Positions 1-12,867 of a stretch of 64,000 nt of DNA are shown here, one piece after another. This DNA comes from Welwitschia mirabilis (lineage: Eukaryota > Gnetophyta > Gnetopsida > Welwitschiales). The notes under the pieces are model-generated. The model had not been told where the DNA came from, searched no databases, and worked only from the letters and a program-made list of their open reading frames with translations. The position numbers and the translations under genes were made by a program. The stretch covers positions 193,284,687-193,348,686 of the forward strand of contig JBOZIK010000001.1 of the NCBI GenBank assembly GCA_051453625.1, in the 5' to 3' direction. The stretch's first letter is position 1. Each line of letters begins with the position of its first letter.

Positions 1-409
1 AATAATTAAATTTAAAATAATTATATTTAAAATAATTAGATAATATAATTATAAGATTTAAAATAACTAGATAACATAATTATTACTTAACTATAATTTA
101 TTAATTAGATAACTATAATCTGTTAGATCCTATTAACAAATTATAAGATTTAAAATAATTAGATAACATAATTATTACTTAATTATAGATCCTTTTGATT
201 TGCATGCAATAACCATATCAAAATTGTTTCCTATATTTATTTCTAACTTTTGTTTTTGCCACACAAAAATATATTGTATAAAGTTAATGGGATGTTAACT
301 TGTTTTATCACATACAATGGATAAGTTTTAGGATAGTACCTAATTAATATAATATGAGGTTGCATCTCCTATTAATAACATCTCAACTTGATGTCTAGCC
401 ACCCTCAAG
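1..409 (-). repeat. R1 LTR-like repeat, partial copy
   Basis: Positions 180-409 match 840-1075 nearly base for base, and the same stretch recurs at about 44170-44410. The piece is therefore part of the R1 family, cut by the window edge and by a sequencing gap. The first 190 bases are almost pure A/T and hold a 47-bp direct repeat (49-95 and 141-187) that differs by only two C/T changes. No coding potential is visible. Strand is given as minus because the fuller R1 copies carry a minus-strand promoter. Confidence 0.7.
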
Positions 410-517
410 NNNNNNNNNNNNNNNNNNNNNNNNNNNNNNNNNNNNNNNNNNNNNNNNNNNNNNNNNNNNNNNNNNNNNNNNNNNNNNNNNNNNNNNNNNN
501 NNNNNNNNNNNNNNNNN
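410..517. other. Assembly gap (108 N)
   Basis: Run of N. Left flank is R1 sequence ending in the conserved 'ccaccct' block; right flank is integrase-like coding sequence, so a junction between two elements lies inside. Confidence 0.99.
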
Positions 518-705
518 AGACTAATGGATAGGTTGAAAATGCTAATAGATTAATTATAAAAACTTACCTTTGTTAATAATAAATCTTAGTCTTTTAAGAT
601 TAATAATGTTATTTTGGCTTACCGTACTACTTGACATACTTATCTTGGTTTTTCAGCTTATGAACTTACGTATGAAAAAGTTTGTGTTTTACATGTTTGT
701 AAAAC
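518..705 (+). pseudogene. Ty3/gypsy (Athila-like) integrase remnant
   Basis: Translating the plus strand with frame changes gives a stretch reading TNG-stop-VENANR, which fits the 'T(D/N)GQ.E..NR' block at the end of the gypsy integrase core. It is followed by AYRTT-stop-HTYLGFSAYEL and TYEK, which fits the 'AYRT...TP.G.SP..LVYGK' block typical of Athila-type integrases. Both blocks are in the right order and spacing. In-frame stops and a frame shift show it is dead. The N-terminal half would lie in the gap just upstream. It sits between two R1 pieces, so it may be a remnant of an element inserted into R1 or of R1's own internal region. Lineage assignment rests on a short match and is tentative. 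Confidence 0.6.
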
Positions 706-2627
706 CCTAACTTTAATTACTCTAATTAACCATAATTTTTAAAAGTATTATTAACTAATATGCATAACGGAACCTAGGATTAAATCCTATTTAGACTTTA
801 TTAATACATTATAAGATTTAAAATAGTTAAAAAACATAGTTATTACTTAACTATAGACCCTTTTGGTTTGCATAAAATAACAATGTCAAAATTGTGTCCT
901 ATATGTATTTCTAACTTTTTTTTCATTACACAAAAATATCCTGGATAAAGTTGATAGGATGTTATGTTGTTTTATCATATATAATGGATAAGTTTTAGGA
1001 TAGTGCCTAACCAACATGATAGAAGGTTTTATCCCCTATTAATGACATTTCAACTTGATATATGGCCACCCTCTAGATGTGAGTTGATTCTACTTCAGAT
1101 TCTAGACTATACAAACATGGCTGGGCTTAACTCTATAGGCTTAGAGTTTACCTTGATATACTCCCAACATAAGTGACAGGAGGTAAATGAGGTGGATGCA
1201 TGCTTACAAGTGACTCTTACTTCCTTAAAGCATTGTAGCATGATGAAACATGATCCTTTAATACCAAAGGCTCGACATATTAAGTCAGAGTAAGTTCATG
1301 CATGGGTAGGATAAGATAGAGGTGATCAAATCAACTTCTAGAAGGGTATGGAAATGAAAGTACAATGCAACCTACCTTAGTGATGAAATCCAAGTATGGA
1401 AATGAATAATTATCAAGATTATCTTAGTTTACTTAAATGAATACACCATACAAATACAAGCATACAATATGTGAATATTTAGTGGGTTGTTTACTTGGTA
1501 AAAATAATTCTAATCATCATTGGGTTTATTTTAAGAAAACAATCATACAAATTAAGAGTAGAATATATAAGCATCTTTTTGATTTTACATAAAGAAAAAT
1601 CATACATTTTTAAAGTATAACAATGAAAATAAATGAAATAAAATATTTCTTTATTTTTCTGCTTTATAATAATTCTTTTCAAACAAGACACATTAATACA
1701 TCCAAGTTCTATTGTAATGCATGCTCCATTTATGAAATTAAGTCAACTTCTAAACTCCATTTTTAATTTTCAAGGGTCATTATCAAAATAAATTTAGGTA
1801 AAATATATGTATATTTTATTTAAAAAATCATTAATAAAGCTAATTAATTAGGCTACACATCTCTAGAATCATCAAGCAGACAACTTTAATGTTTATGCTT
1901 GAAAGGCAAGAATAAGAGCTTAAATTTCAATAAATAGTATATAAAAATGATGAAAAAATAAACTTTCTAAATTAGAAATCATATATAATATTTAAAATAA
2001 TTTGGTACTTTCATTAGTTAACTTTCTGTAATTATTAAAGTTAGTTATAAATTTTCTTAACTTTTAGAAGGCATTAAAACTAAAAATTTTTAATTAATTA
2101 TTTAAAAATGTAAAAATAAATTAAACTTAATTTCTTAAAATAGACTCATTATATTATCCCTAAAAACTAATTGTAATAAATTTGAATTAGCTTAGATGTA
2201 TTTCATATGTTTAAACTTTAAACTATACAAACTATCTAGGTTTTAGAATTGCTAAACTAATACCCTATACTTAAATGGTTATAACATTTAATCTACTTAG
2301 AGATTTTCCAATGAGTAAATACTTTTTAGAAAGCGTATTCAATTCTATACAAGTTGGACTACTCCATTTTTAGCTAGAATTCTCTGTAAATTCTAAAAAC
2401 TAAAACTTTTTACTTACTATTTTTTGCTTATAAATTTTAATGTATTTTTATAACAATAAATTTTAAAATTATTCTAGTCTTAGGAAAATTACTGTTTTAA
2501 AAATTATAACTTCCTAATACAATTCTAGACCTATACAAAAAAAAAATTAAAAAAAAAATCATAAAATTTTACTTAGTATTAAATGATTTATAACTTTCTT
2601 AAGTTGCTTGACTTTAAAAAGAAAAAA

Positions 2628-2650
2628 GGGTGGGGGGAGGGGGGAGGGGG
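2628..2650 (+). other. G-rich tract, potential G-quadruplex
   Basis: Runs of 3, 6, 6 and 5 G separated by single T or A bases, in a region otherwise over 75% A/T. Four G-runs with one-base loops satisfy the usual quadruplex pattern. It lies within the R1 repeat; the other R1 copies show no such tract at the matching place. Confidence 0.8.
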
Positions 2651-3440
2651 TAAATTTTAACTAAACTAAGAACAAGAGAACTCATACTAATTTACAGAAA
2701 TAAAATCAAATAAATTGACTATGAATTTGAATTCTAAATAATTAAACACAATTAGAAGTAATATAAACTTAATTTACTATAATAAATAATACATCAATAT
2801 CGTGAGCCTTAGGCTTTTCTGAGAAGAAGTACCTAGTCTAAATAGATTCTTGAGGATCAAACTTGTTCATTCTAATAAGACTATAATGTAAATATGATGT
2901 AAAATAAATAATAATACAATGCAATACAAAATGAATACCCAAAATAATAGTGAACCCTGTGGTTACTTGGCCAAAACATCCATTAGACACATAGAAGATA
3001 AGGATGTTAAGAGTCCCTCAACTCTCTTCCTCATCTTAGTCTATGCCAATGGGAGGGAAAAAAATATATATACATATAACCATTAATAGCCCCATCAACT
3101 AAGCATATAAAGATATCCCTCAAATCTCTCTCTTATCTTAGTATCATCCAATGGAAGGGGAAATGTAAATCATATGCATGGATCTAATGCAAGAAATGGA
3201 GCTAAAATTCTTATAAAACAAGAACCTGCTTCGAGGAAAGCAGATTGATGGTCTTTGAAGAAGATTTAGGAAGTGTTAAGCTCTAAGATTCTATCTCCAA
3301 GCCTCCAAGATTCAAGTTTTAAGCTCTAATCTCCTAGCTCTAAGCTCCAACTCCATACTCAAGAAGAAGAAAGATTGAGAAGAAATTTTAGTAGCATAAA
3401 CTTGCTTGAAAATACTAGTTTGAGAAGAAGAAAGAGGACT

Positions 3441-3450
3441 CTATTTATAG
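3441..3450 (-). promoter_or_regulatory. TATA box of R1 LTR
   Basis: On the minus strand the sequence reads CTATAAATAG, followed downstream by a long CTTCTT-rich stretch (3360-3430) like a plant 5' leader. Matching sites in the other R1 copies are at 46774-46788 (decayed) and 62568-62577 (CTATTTATTA on the plus strand). Confidence 0.55.
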
Positions 3451-4594
3451 ATAAATTATATACCAAAGGTCCTTAATATAATTGGTTAAAAACCACCTAA
3501 ATCATTTTACCTATAAGACAAGGAAATCTATTTTACTTGATAAGATTAGTCAATGACAAGTTGGATGGACCTTGTGTAAAAGTAATATGGACATGTAAAT
3601 GACAATGATAAGATTAATCAATGACAAGTTAGATGAGCTTGTTTAGAAGTGACATTGATAAGATTAATTAATAAGAAGTTGTGAGAGCTTGTGTAAGAAG
3701 TGAAAGTGATATATTAATGACAATCAGAATCTTATTTATAACTCATGCACCTAATTTGGATGAGTAATCTTCTCACTTTAATTAATAAGATTAATAAGAT
3801 CATTATTTCCTCATGCTAGTTCCTTCTTAATTCTTCATAGGCTCATAATTAATCCAAACATATTTAAAATGTATTAGAAGAACAAATGCACCAATTTCAA
3901 AATTGTCATATGCCACAATAAGAAAAATAATATTTTATGCATAATGTACTTCCACAAATATCAATAAGAATAAAAGTCATAGTAGAATAAATTATACTCA
4001 ATAACATAAATCAGAAGAAAGGGATGCCATAATTGAATGTAAGAAAAATGTCATAATGGGATGTAAGAAAATGTCATAATTGAATGTAAGAAATTGTCAT
4101 AATTAAACATAGTACTCTTATTTGTTATTCTTTTACCTTTACTAAATAATTTTAGTGTCCTTTTTAGATTTGAATAAGGCACATGGATAAATAATTAAAA
4201 TGAACATGTCACATGCCATTTTTGTAGAAATTATTTTACATCTTCATATGAATTTTTTTAATTTAACTATTTAATCATGTAAATGACTTGCCTAATCATA
4301 AATAGGTTTATTTAGTATTAAAATTCTTATAATTATTATTCTAACTTAAAATAATAAAATTAACCAAAACTAAGATTAAATAATTAAGTAACCTTATGAG
4401 TATCTGTAATCAAAGTATATGTTTGACATAAGAAATATAATACATTATTGATTGTAGGGCTACACATTAATTCTCACTAGGCAAAAAAGGCTTTTCATTA
4501 AAATTGATATCTAAATGTATTACATAGTTTAGAACCTCTCGTAATCATGTTATTATAGTTCTTAATCAAAGTTTACAAAATGTGGGTTATAACA

Positions 4595-5252
4595 TTGCAT
4601 GTCCTAGTAATTAAATCATCAAAAATTGAAGTACTAACTATGAACTTATTGCTTCTATTTTACTTGATATTTTTATTGAGAAGTTCATTTGAAACTATTA
4701 AGCCCTTTTCAATTAAAAATATTCAAGCAAGCTTAGTTAATTCTTTTCACCCTTCACAAAGCTTATTATTGGATTAAACTTGAACTATAGTTTTAAAAAA
4801 CCAATATAGATAATTCTAAAGAAACCTCTTTATAAATATGTACAACAAAGTTGCATCATCTTTACTTTTTACTATTATTCTTTTATGTTATAGTCATCAC
4901 AAGAAATATTAGTGCATTTATGTTTAAAGATAATAATGTCTTTACATTACTCTTCCTAGGTTAACTTTTATCTTTTATTTGGTATTTTAGATTTGATTTC
5001 ACTAATGATAGATCTTCTAAATTTGAGTTCTATTGATCTAGAACTAAGGCGTAGCTTTTCAAGTTTTTGTTTGATTCCTAGGCAAAACTCTATACATGGG
5101 TTTTATTTACTTATTAGTTATTTTACTATATTATTTACTTTATGCAATTTAATTTCCATTTGTAGAACTTACTTACTACCTTTCATTCTTGTTAGGTGGT
5201 TTTCCTCTTACTAAACTAAGCAGATATAGTATAGGTGAATAATTAGTCCTAT
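4595..5252. other. No gene recognised (AT-rich spacer)
   Basis: Between the R1 repeat and the gypsy element. Short open frames here are hydrophobic and low-complexity with no family match I can see. Before the gypsy and SIRE insertions this stretch was contiguous with 25175-25448 and 34493 onward. Confidence 0.5.
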
Positions 5253-7620
5253 TATGACATTCACTTCTTTAGTAAGTGTTAAACTATGGAAGGACAAACA
5301 TTTTTCATAAATGAGCTTAGCTTAAATAAGATTTAAGGTTATTCAAAAGTTGATACTATTTTGGTTACATTTATAACAAATCCAAGTAAGATTAATAAAG
5401 AGATAGCCCAAACCAAGAGTACCACCTAGTAGAGTAAATTAGCTATTATTTAGTTATACTTTTATATTACTTGTAAGGATTAATATTTACACTGATGGCT
5501 TAGCTGAATAATAAGATGCATACATTAAAAATCCTTATTCATTTTCAACTAAGGTTGAGGGGTAAGTTCTTATTTAGAAAATTCCACTTTTATATTGAGG
5601 TCAGCTAAATTAACTCATGTTACATTTATGAGGGTGCAGCGGCAAAAGAACAGGGGAACTAAAACATACAGATTGACATAAATGGATTGGCTCCAACCAC
5701 CAACTACAAAGGTAAGCCATAATGCAAGTAACGAACATGGCCACAAGCCAAGGTTAAAATAAATCAAAGAATGAAACCACATATTAATATTTTAGTGGAG
5801 CTTCCACTAAAGAATTACCAAAATGGAAAAGACACATGTCAAAATATTATTAGAGTGACTATAGTCCATTTACAAATATGAATAAGAAAGCAAGTCTAAT
5901 TTGCAAAAGCAAGAAATGTATTATCCAAATTTAATGAAGCTAAGAGGGTTACAAAGTTCTATAGCCAATGATAAAGGACAAACATATGAAAGGGGCCATA
6001 AAAAGAAAACTCCTAAATTGAGACCACATGAAATGCAGATATCATTGGGCCGCGAATAATCAAAACCAATGTGTATGAATAGATTACAAGAAAGTGTTAC
6101 TTAATAATAAACAAGGCACCAAGAATATACTATAAGGCCAGAGATTTTAGATGAATAATAAAATTTTTTATTAGACTCCTTAGGTTTTAACCACGTAAAT
6201 AATGACATGTCTTATACAAATTGGATTAAAACACACAAGTAGGTAAATATTTTAAGGAAACTAAGCTACAAAAAGAACTATAGATATTACATAGCCAATG
6301 TAATTATAAAGAAAGAGGCCATTACAAAGAATTTACAAGAATGTTAAGCACTTGAAAAGAATCAGTATGGCTTCTAATCTATCAGGCTAATTTTAATGTT
6401 AATGCTATAATTCACTCTAGTCAAAGCCACTATAAGAGTGTTAATAATAAAACTATAGCTACTATAATAGAATTTGAAATTTTTAGGCCTTTAATCAACT
6501 AAATGGTATTAAATATAAAAGCTAACTAAGTTATAAAACAATGCTAAAGTGAAAAATTTACTTCTTCAGTATAGTAATAATGTGCAAAATTTCTATATTC
6601 TGAAATATATACATAAACCATTACATTAACAGGAAGTAGTTTTGAAATATATACACAAACTAGTACATTAATAGGAAGCGGTTCTAAAATACACAATAAA
6701 TTTTAGCTAAAATTAAATTAAGAACTCCACAAGCATATTTTAAAAACATGGCCAGTTTTAGTCCTTAGTTTCCAACATTTTTAGCATTATGAGGAATGGC
6801 ACAAAGAATATGGTATGAGAACCATGAAAAATGCACAGCTCTTAATAAGGCCTATAAAGGCAAAGATCAAGAAAGAAAGAAATCCAAGACACATTATAGA
6901 TTAAGATAAGATAGAAATAAGGTCTCCTAATTTTCAAGTAATGGATTTAATAGAAATGAAATGAGAATAACTAGTTTTAATATACATATGTATATTTTGT
7001 CATTACCTTATTTAGTGATCTATAATTTTCTTTTCCTTCTTCCATTGGTTCATTTGGTAATCTATAGATTTATCAATTCCATTATTTCATTCAGTGATCT
7101 ATAAGTTTCCCATATTCCACGATCTCATTCGATAATTGTGGATCTATCAAGTCCACTGCCTCATTGGTAATATATGGGTTTTCCATATTCCACTAACTCA
7201 TTCGACAATCTATGAAATTCTAATTCTCATAAAAATATTTTGGTGTTTTAAAAGATATCATAAGAAATAATAATATACATTATCACAAATTATTGTTTTT
7301 AGTATCAAGAGGCTTTACAAACATTTTATAATAAGCCATTATTTTCCTATTTCACAAGAAATGAAGTTATGCAAAAATAATTTTTAAAAATAAAATAATA
7401 CCCATAGAAAAATTTTGAACCAATAAAGATAAGAAATACATTACAAGAAAAAAATGGATTTACTAAGAAAACAACAACTTCTTCGGATCATGAAAGGATG
7501 CAAGAATATAGGACCATATATAAGATCCAATGCAAAGCTTTCTAATCTTTCAAAAATTCCAAAACTTTAAGGATTCCAAAACTTGAAAGATTCCAAAACT
7601 CCAACATTTCCAAGGCTTCA
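5253..7620 (-). repeat. 3' LTR of gypsy element, left arm
   Basis: Collinear with 21995-24450. The first bases TATGACATTCACTTC correspond to TGTGACATCCACTTC in the other LTR; C/T and G/A changes dominate. The arm stops where the Athila-like element was inserted; the rest of the LTR resumes at 14230. Confidence 0.9.
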
Positions 7621-7989
7621 TATTAACATGCAAAAATTGACATTTATATCAAGTGTTTCAAGATAATTTATTACAAATGAAAACTTTAATTATATTAATT
7701 ATACAATATGTTTTCTATTATTTTTTAAATAAAACTTTATTTTTTACTTTTCTTTATAATAATTGTAAGCCTTTAGCCATGTTTTGGAATACACAGTGAA
7801 AGATGGATACAATTCCACACAAAACAGTGATGGCACTAAAGACATGAGATGATGACACATAGCAATAACATTAGAAGATATGTGGCAGAGGCATGTAAGG
7901 TAGAATTAGAGACATGTGGTGATAGCATCAGGGGATAAAGAAATCCATCTCCAAAAGTTATATATTTGACTCATCATGAATAAGGCTCC

Positions 7990-8200
7990 ACCTAATGATT
8001 CATGACAATATCCATCAAATGCTATAAGACAATCTCCACTAAATACGAAATGACGAAGATTCTATCGAATGGTATAGGATAGAATATTATTATCTAACAT
8101 CTTAAGACAAGTTTCACTAAATGCTATAGGACAAAATATTATCTACAAAATGCTAAAAGATGAAGATTCTACCTAATGCTATAAGCCAAAAGCTCTCAAC
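7990..8200 (+). repeat. Minisatellite in U3 of Athila-like LTR
   Basis: About seven or eight imperfect units of 24-50 bp built round 'aatgctataaGACaA..tct(a/c)cc', ending just before the TATA box. The same array is at about 13230-13430 in the other LTR. Tandem U3 repeats often carry enhancer sites; the function here is inference. Confidence 0.65.
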
Positions 8201-8219
8201 CTTCTCAACCCTACATTGA

Positions 8220-8230
8220 CTTATAAAAGT
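8220..8230 (+). promoter_or_regulatory. TATA box of Athila-like 5' LTR
   Basis: CTTATAAAAGT, immediately after a pyrimidine-rich CTTCTCAACCC stretch. The 3' LTR has CTATAAAAAG at 13461-13470 in the same context. Confidence 0.65.
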
Positions 8231-8962
8231 GCCTTAAACCCTCATTTGTAAACATCCTTTATTTTGGTAAAGTAATAAAATCCTTAGAGTGTTAAGTCGA
8301 CATGGCTTTCTAAGTGCTTTCTTTAAGAGGAAGCTTGCTTCAAGAATAGCTTGAGGAGTCCTTTCCAGCTACCTTCTTCTTCCTTTAATGTAATGTATCT
8401 ATTTTGAATTAATATAAAATAAATATTCATTTTGATTTTAAGTCACAAATAGCTTCATACTTTTAATGCTTAGTAAATCTATGTTATTAAGTTATTTTAT
8501 CATTTGACTGAGTTCCTTATTAATTACTCTAACTCTCTTTGATTTGATGGATCTTAAATATGTTAATTCTCTATTTTTATCCTTATTTTATGGCTATTAA
8601 GAACCAAGTAAGTCTCAAATTCACCAACTCTCATATAGTGAATGAAATTATCTCATAATGACTTGAGCCATCATTACTTGATAATTTAAAATATGTTTTA
8701 GGAAAGTGAAGGATATCATTAGAGTGAAGAATCAGTGGTAGATAAGGTGGGCTAAACCTTAGAGCTTGCTCACATCCTTACCTTTTCAAATAAAGATTTA
8801 GACACATTTCTCAACTCTCTATTTTCCTTTCTTTTATTGTAACTTGCAAGATAAGCAAGACTTATGTAATTTTTGTAAGCCACCCTAATTATTTTTCTTA
8901 AATAATAATACTAGATATTCATCTAGTTCAAATCCAATTTATTGTACTTAAATGAATAAATT

Positions 8963-8980
8963 TTGACATTGCTGCTAGGG
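8963..8980 (+). other. Primer binding site (Athila type), decayed
   Basis: TTGACATTGCTGCTAGGG lines up with the Athila-group primer block TTGGCGCCGTTGCCGGGG; every difference but one is a C-to-T or G-to-A change. It lies 4 bases after the LTR end, which fixes the plus orientation of the nested element. Confidence 0.75.
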
Positions 8981-9059
8981 ACAATTACCTAGTAGATTCT
9001 TAGTAAAAACAAAACTTTTACTTTATTGTAAGAGTTTAGTTTAGTTTGTGTTTTAAGTT

Positions 9060-9275
9060 TTCCAATGATTAGTATTGGTTATCTCTAGTCATACCCAAAC
9101 TAGTTTTATTTTCTTTCATTTTCTTTTAAGTGTTTTTTTCTTTTTTCTTTGTTTCTAATGGTGGATAGTAATTCCTTCTAGTGATACTCGAACTGCTTCA
9201 TTTTCTTTTATTTTCTATTACTTTTAGTGATTGGTACTGGTCCATTTCCAGCGATACTCAAACTAATCCAATTTT
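9060..9275 (+). repeat. Three diverged leader repeats in Athila-like element
   Basis: Blocks of the form 'gatta/tggtA.tggt...ag(t/c)gatac(t/c)c(a/g)aact' occur at about 9067-9105, 9162-9200 and 9228-9273, separated by T-rich stretches. They lie in the untranslated leader after the primer site. Confidence 0.5.
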
Positions 9276-9729
9276 GAGTTTTCTTTAATTTTTCTACTCT
9301 AACTAGATCTACATTTCATATCAAAAACTTGTGTTATAGGTCTAACAATGTTTTTGCAGGTTGCAACCAAAGGCAAAAAACTAAAAGTTTAACTCATTTC
9401 TTTATGTGCTTTCTTTTATTTCTTGTAATTTTAATTTACTAGTTTAATCTCTAATTTTTCTATTATACAATACTTAAAAAACATTTAGGGTTTATTTCAC
9501 TAGGTTTTATTTTTCAAGTTATGGTTGTTTTCATTTTCTACTGACTATTTTCTATACCCTACAAAGTAAAACATTTTGCATAGCTTTAAATGTAGCCTCG
9601 TTCTTCTCTCAAGTCATTTTTTCAAATGACTAGTAATATTGGCCTTTTACTTAGGATTCTCTTAAAATTTTCATATACTCTCTCTTTGATCCTTTGAATC
9701 CTCTAATAAAAAGCCCCTTTTAAAACCTC

Positions 9730-11230
9730 AAAAAGTTATAAAAACATAATCCTAAAATCAATTTCATAAACCATTTTCTAAAAGTCATCATGAGTTAGAC
9801 ACATGATCCGTTTGAAATACCTTCTAGATTATAACCTATCTATGGAAACTGTAAAAATCTATACAATTTTCAAAACCATGTTAAATCTAAAAAAATTATA
9901 AGAGATTATATTCAACCTCTAGGAAATTACCTTTAATATAACTCATACCATTTGAAAGATAGATATCCTTCTCACACTATGTAAACCTTGGGAGAATATC
10001 TTAAAATCCTAGATCCTCCTCAATACATAGATCAATCTCTTTATAATCCTAAGTCTGAGAATCCTTATTTTGAATAAAAAGAGTTTGATTCCATGCCTTT
10101 TCATCTCCCTCTTCATGTTCTTCATCATTTGACCAATACATTCCATGTTCCTACTCTCAACAACCTTATTCAAAATCCTTAAAAGATAGCCTATAAAATT
10201 TCTTAGAAAGTACTACCCAACTCCATTCTAGCATGTCTTTGCCTCAACCACTTTTACATTCTCGAAAAGAAAATGTTGAAGGAATCATAGAATCTTAGAA
10301 GCAAACTATGAAAAAAGTAATAACTTAGACCAATGCTCATATCACTAGTATTCTTAACCAATAAAAAGAGGTTGATCTTATTCCATGAATCTAAGAGTCT
10401 TGAAAACATTAAAACAAATAAGGATAGTAAAATTAATAATACCTAAGCCATAACATTTAGGATTAATAAAAAAAATCCATGAAGAAATCCATGAGGATCT
10501 GGAGTTTAAGAACACACTTGAGAATGATCGATTATTCATAGAAAGGCTATACTTCAGTAAAGGATTAAACATATTAAAGCATGAGAAATTAGTAGAAGAT
10601 GGATAAGAATTTAAGGAAGGTTATATCTTATAAAGCTACATAATAAACGAGGAGTTAATAAGTGATATTAATGAGGAAAACATAGAATCACAACCTTTTA
10701 CAACAACATAAGGGATAATTCCCTAGCAATCTTATTAAACATAAGAACATTAGCAAAGAGCCCATATATGATCCATTCTATAAGAAATCCTCCTCTTTTT
10801 TTCAACTTCGTGAGCTAACTATTTTATCTTCATCTTTATTTTCTAAGAAAGACCCAAGCCTTAATCAAGAAGAAAAGTCATCTTTAGATTTGAAACCATC
10901 TTCTAATAATTTTTTTAATGAGATCTTCTTTAATGGTATTTAACCAATTTTTGTCTTCATCTCAAAATAATGTCTTGAATGAGTTGTTAAATAAGCAAAA
11001 ACAAGCTAGAGGATAAACTATGTTTGACTTTAAATGCATAGATTTTACTGCTTGTGTTGATATTCTTCCTAATTTTTTGGACTTTTGTATAAAAATATAC
11101 ATAGATTCTCTCCTAATTCAAAATGCTTTGCATAATACTAACTCATCATCTAACCTTTGCATTCATCATCATCTTGAGCCTTCATACTTGAACCACTTAG
11201 AAAATCCCTTACAAGATTTTTAATTTCATT
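9730..11230 (+). pseudogene. Possible gag remnant of Athila-like element
   Basis: Plus-strand translation shows broken stretches with ordinary amino-acid composition, for example EYLKILDPPQYIDQSLYNP near 10005, and KSSLDLKPSS near 10880, which faintly recalls the 'L.LK.LP..L.Y' linker before RT in Athila pol. Stops and shifts are frequent. No zinc knuckle, protease or RT block is readable, so the call rests mostly on position downstream of the primer site. The remaining internal sequence to 12867 is AT-rich with no recognisable coding. Confidence 0.35.
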
Positions 11231-12867
11231 GCATGCTTTTATATTAAAGTTTTGATTTAGAATAGATTTTTATTTTAGATTATATTTAAGTTAGAAAAAT
11301 ATAAAAAATTTAAAAACATTGTTACTTGAAAAACCTCCCAAGCACTACCACCTATATAATTATCACCTTAAACCTTTTCATTTATGAAACCCAAAATTCC
11401 ATCCCTATTATAGAATAATTCATCATCATCTTAAGCCTCTCCATTTATTCATTCCATTTTCTAACAGCTCCACTAATCTAATAAATGATCCACCCCAACC
11501 ATTCACTTATTAGTTTATGAGACTTACAAACATAGGTTAATGGCCTCAAATAAAAATTAATAATAAGTGATGTCATTATCATTTAAGTAGTGGTTATAAT
11601 TAAGTATACTTATGAGTTTTTAGAAAAATTTATGCTTATTTTAAGTTTGATTATTATAATCACATTTACTTAAGATCACTAATTTTGGTAAAAATTGACT
11701 AAAAAAGGTGAAATCTACCTTCATATTATATTCCTTATCTTTAAAGCTTTTGATGAGGAAGAGATTTTTCTTGATTAGTCTAATGAGTAATGACCCCTCC
11801 TATGTGCATAAAAATGAATATGAGAAGAAGAATTAAAAAAATAATATATCTTCTCCAAATGCACATCGTATTAATCACTGAATTGGATTTAGTTAACTAC
11901 ATCATGGCTATGGACACTTGTTGGTAATATAGCTCTAATGATTTACTTATGACATAATCAACTGCATCATGGGTATAAACCCTCATTGGCAATGCAAAAC
12001 TGATTTCTTTATAAAATAACATTCTTAATTCTATTGAAAGAAAATGTTATAACACTAGATTCTCAATGTGATTCAAATGATAAAAATAAAGGACATTTAT
12101 GCTAGTAGAAAAGGAAAATAAAGGAAAGAAAAATATAGGGATTAAAGGCCTTCTGAGTTCTATTGTCTTTAACTTTTATAATTAATATTATCTATGATTT
12201 CTTGAATTAATATAAGTTATTCAGTCAATACTATGCTTATTTAATATTAAGATCTATTAAAAATCACAAAAATATAATAAAGGTCATTGAGTTAGGTAGA
12301 TTATCTTCTTTATTCATCAGTTGCGTGGTTGTGTTCTTTGTCATATATTCATTTTGCATTACCATCACCCATTCGACTTCATTCCCATTTCATGAGAAAT
12401 AACGTCATAAGGCATAAACTGTTTTTATAGATCAATTACTCACTTAGCATTTTTTAGGAAGAATAATAATTAATTAAAAAATAAAATATGGTCATATCAT
12501 ATTAGGTATTTTTTATGGCTTAGTAGCATCACTTTGCTTTTTTTTTTTAATCTTATAATATTTTTTTTTTAATCTTACAATAAAAGGACTTGTCAAGATC
12601 TTTCTAAGGATATGTTCTCAAAAGCATTAATACTTTCTATCATAAAACTTTAAGGACAAATTTTAGTTTTGATTAGATATGGCATTTGATTTTCACATCA
12701 TTTTTCATAGACCTTCTAAAATTTTGTGCCCTAATTTTAGAAAGTGATCATAAAATTTTTGAAAAAGATACATTATTTGTCACACTTAAGTGTTTTTCCT
12801 TAGATCAAGTTGATTATTTTGTTATCAACTTTTTACTATGAGTCTAGTAAAAGTCTAGTTAAGGATG

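Larger units (their letters stand above)
743..4594 (-). repeat. R1 repeat, long copy (probable gypsy LTR)
   Basis: About 3.85 kb, collinear with 44063-47623. Shared blocks include the 'cctaggattaaat' start, the 'gaggtggatgcatgcttac' block (1189 and 44521), the 'caagctct/aagctcc' purine-pyrimidine region and the end 'tttacaaaatgtgggttata'. Read on the minus strand it starts TGTTATAACCCACATTTT, which resembles many plant gypsy LTR starts. It contains a TATA box followed by a CT-rich stretch on that strand. No coding sequence is seen. It is most simply an LTR, but I see no adjacent PBS or polypurine tract, so solo LTR versus paired LTR stays open. Confidence 0.6.
7621..8958 (+). repeat. 5' LTR of Athila-like element
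   Basis: Collinear with 12868-14229. Shared blocks include the 'ttttggaatacac/tg' region (7782; 13034), the short tandem units, the TATA box and the 'cttgcaagataagcaagac' region (8842; 14105). It begins TATTAACATG where the other begins TGTTAACATG, so the TG terminus has decayed here. Confidence 0.9.

Noticed and set aside
4993-5214. 73-codon plus frame before the gypsy element
   Set aside because: Hydrophobic, no motif, not found elsewhere in the window; probably chance.
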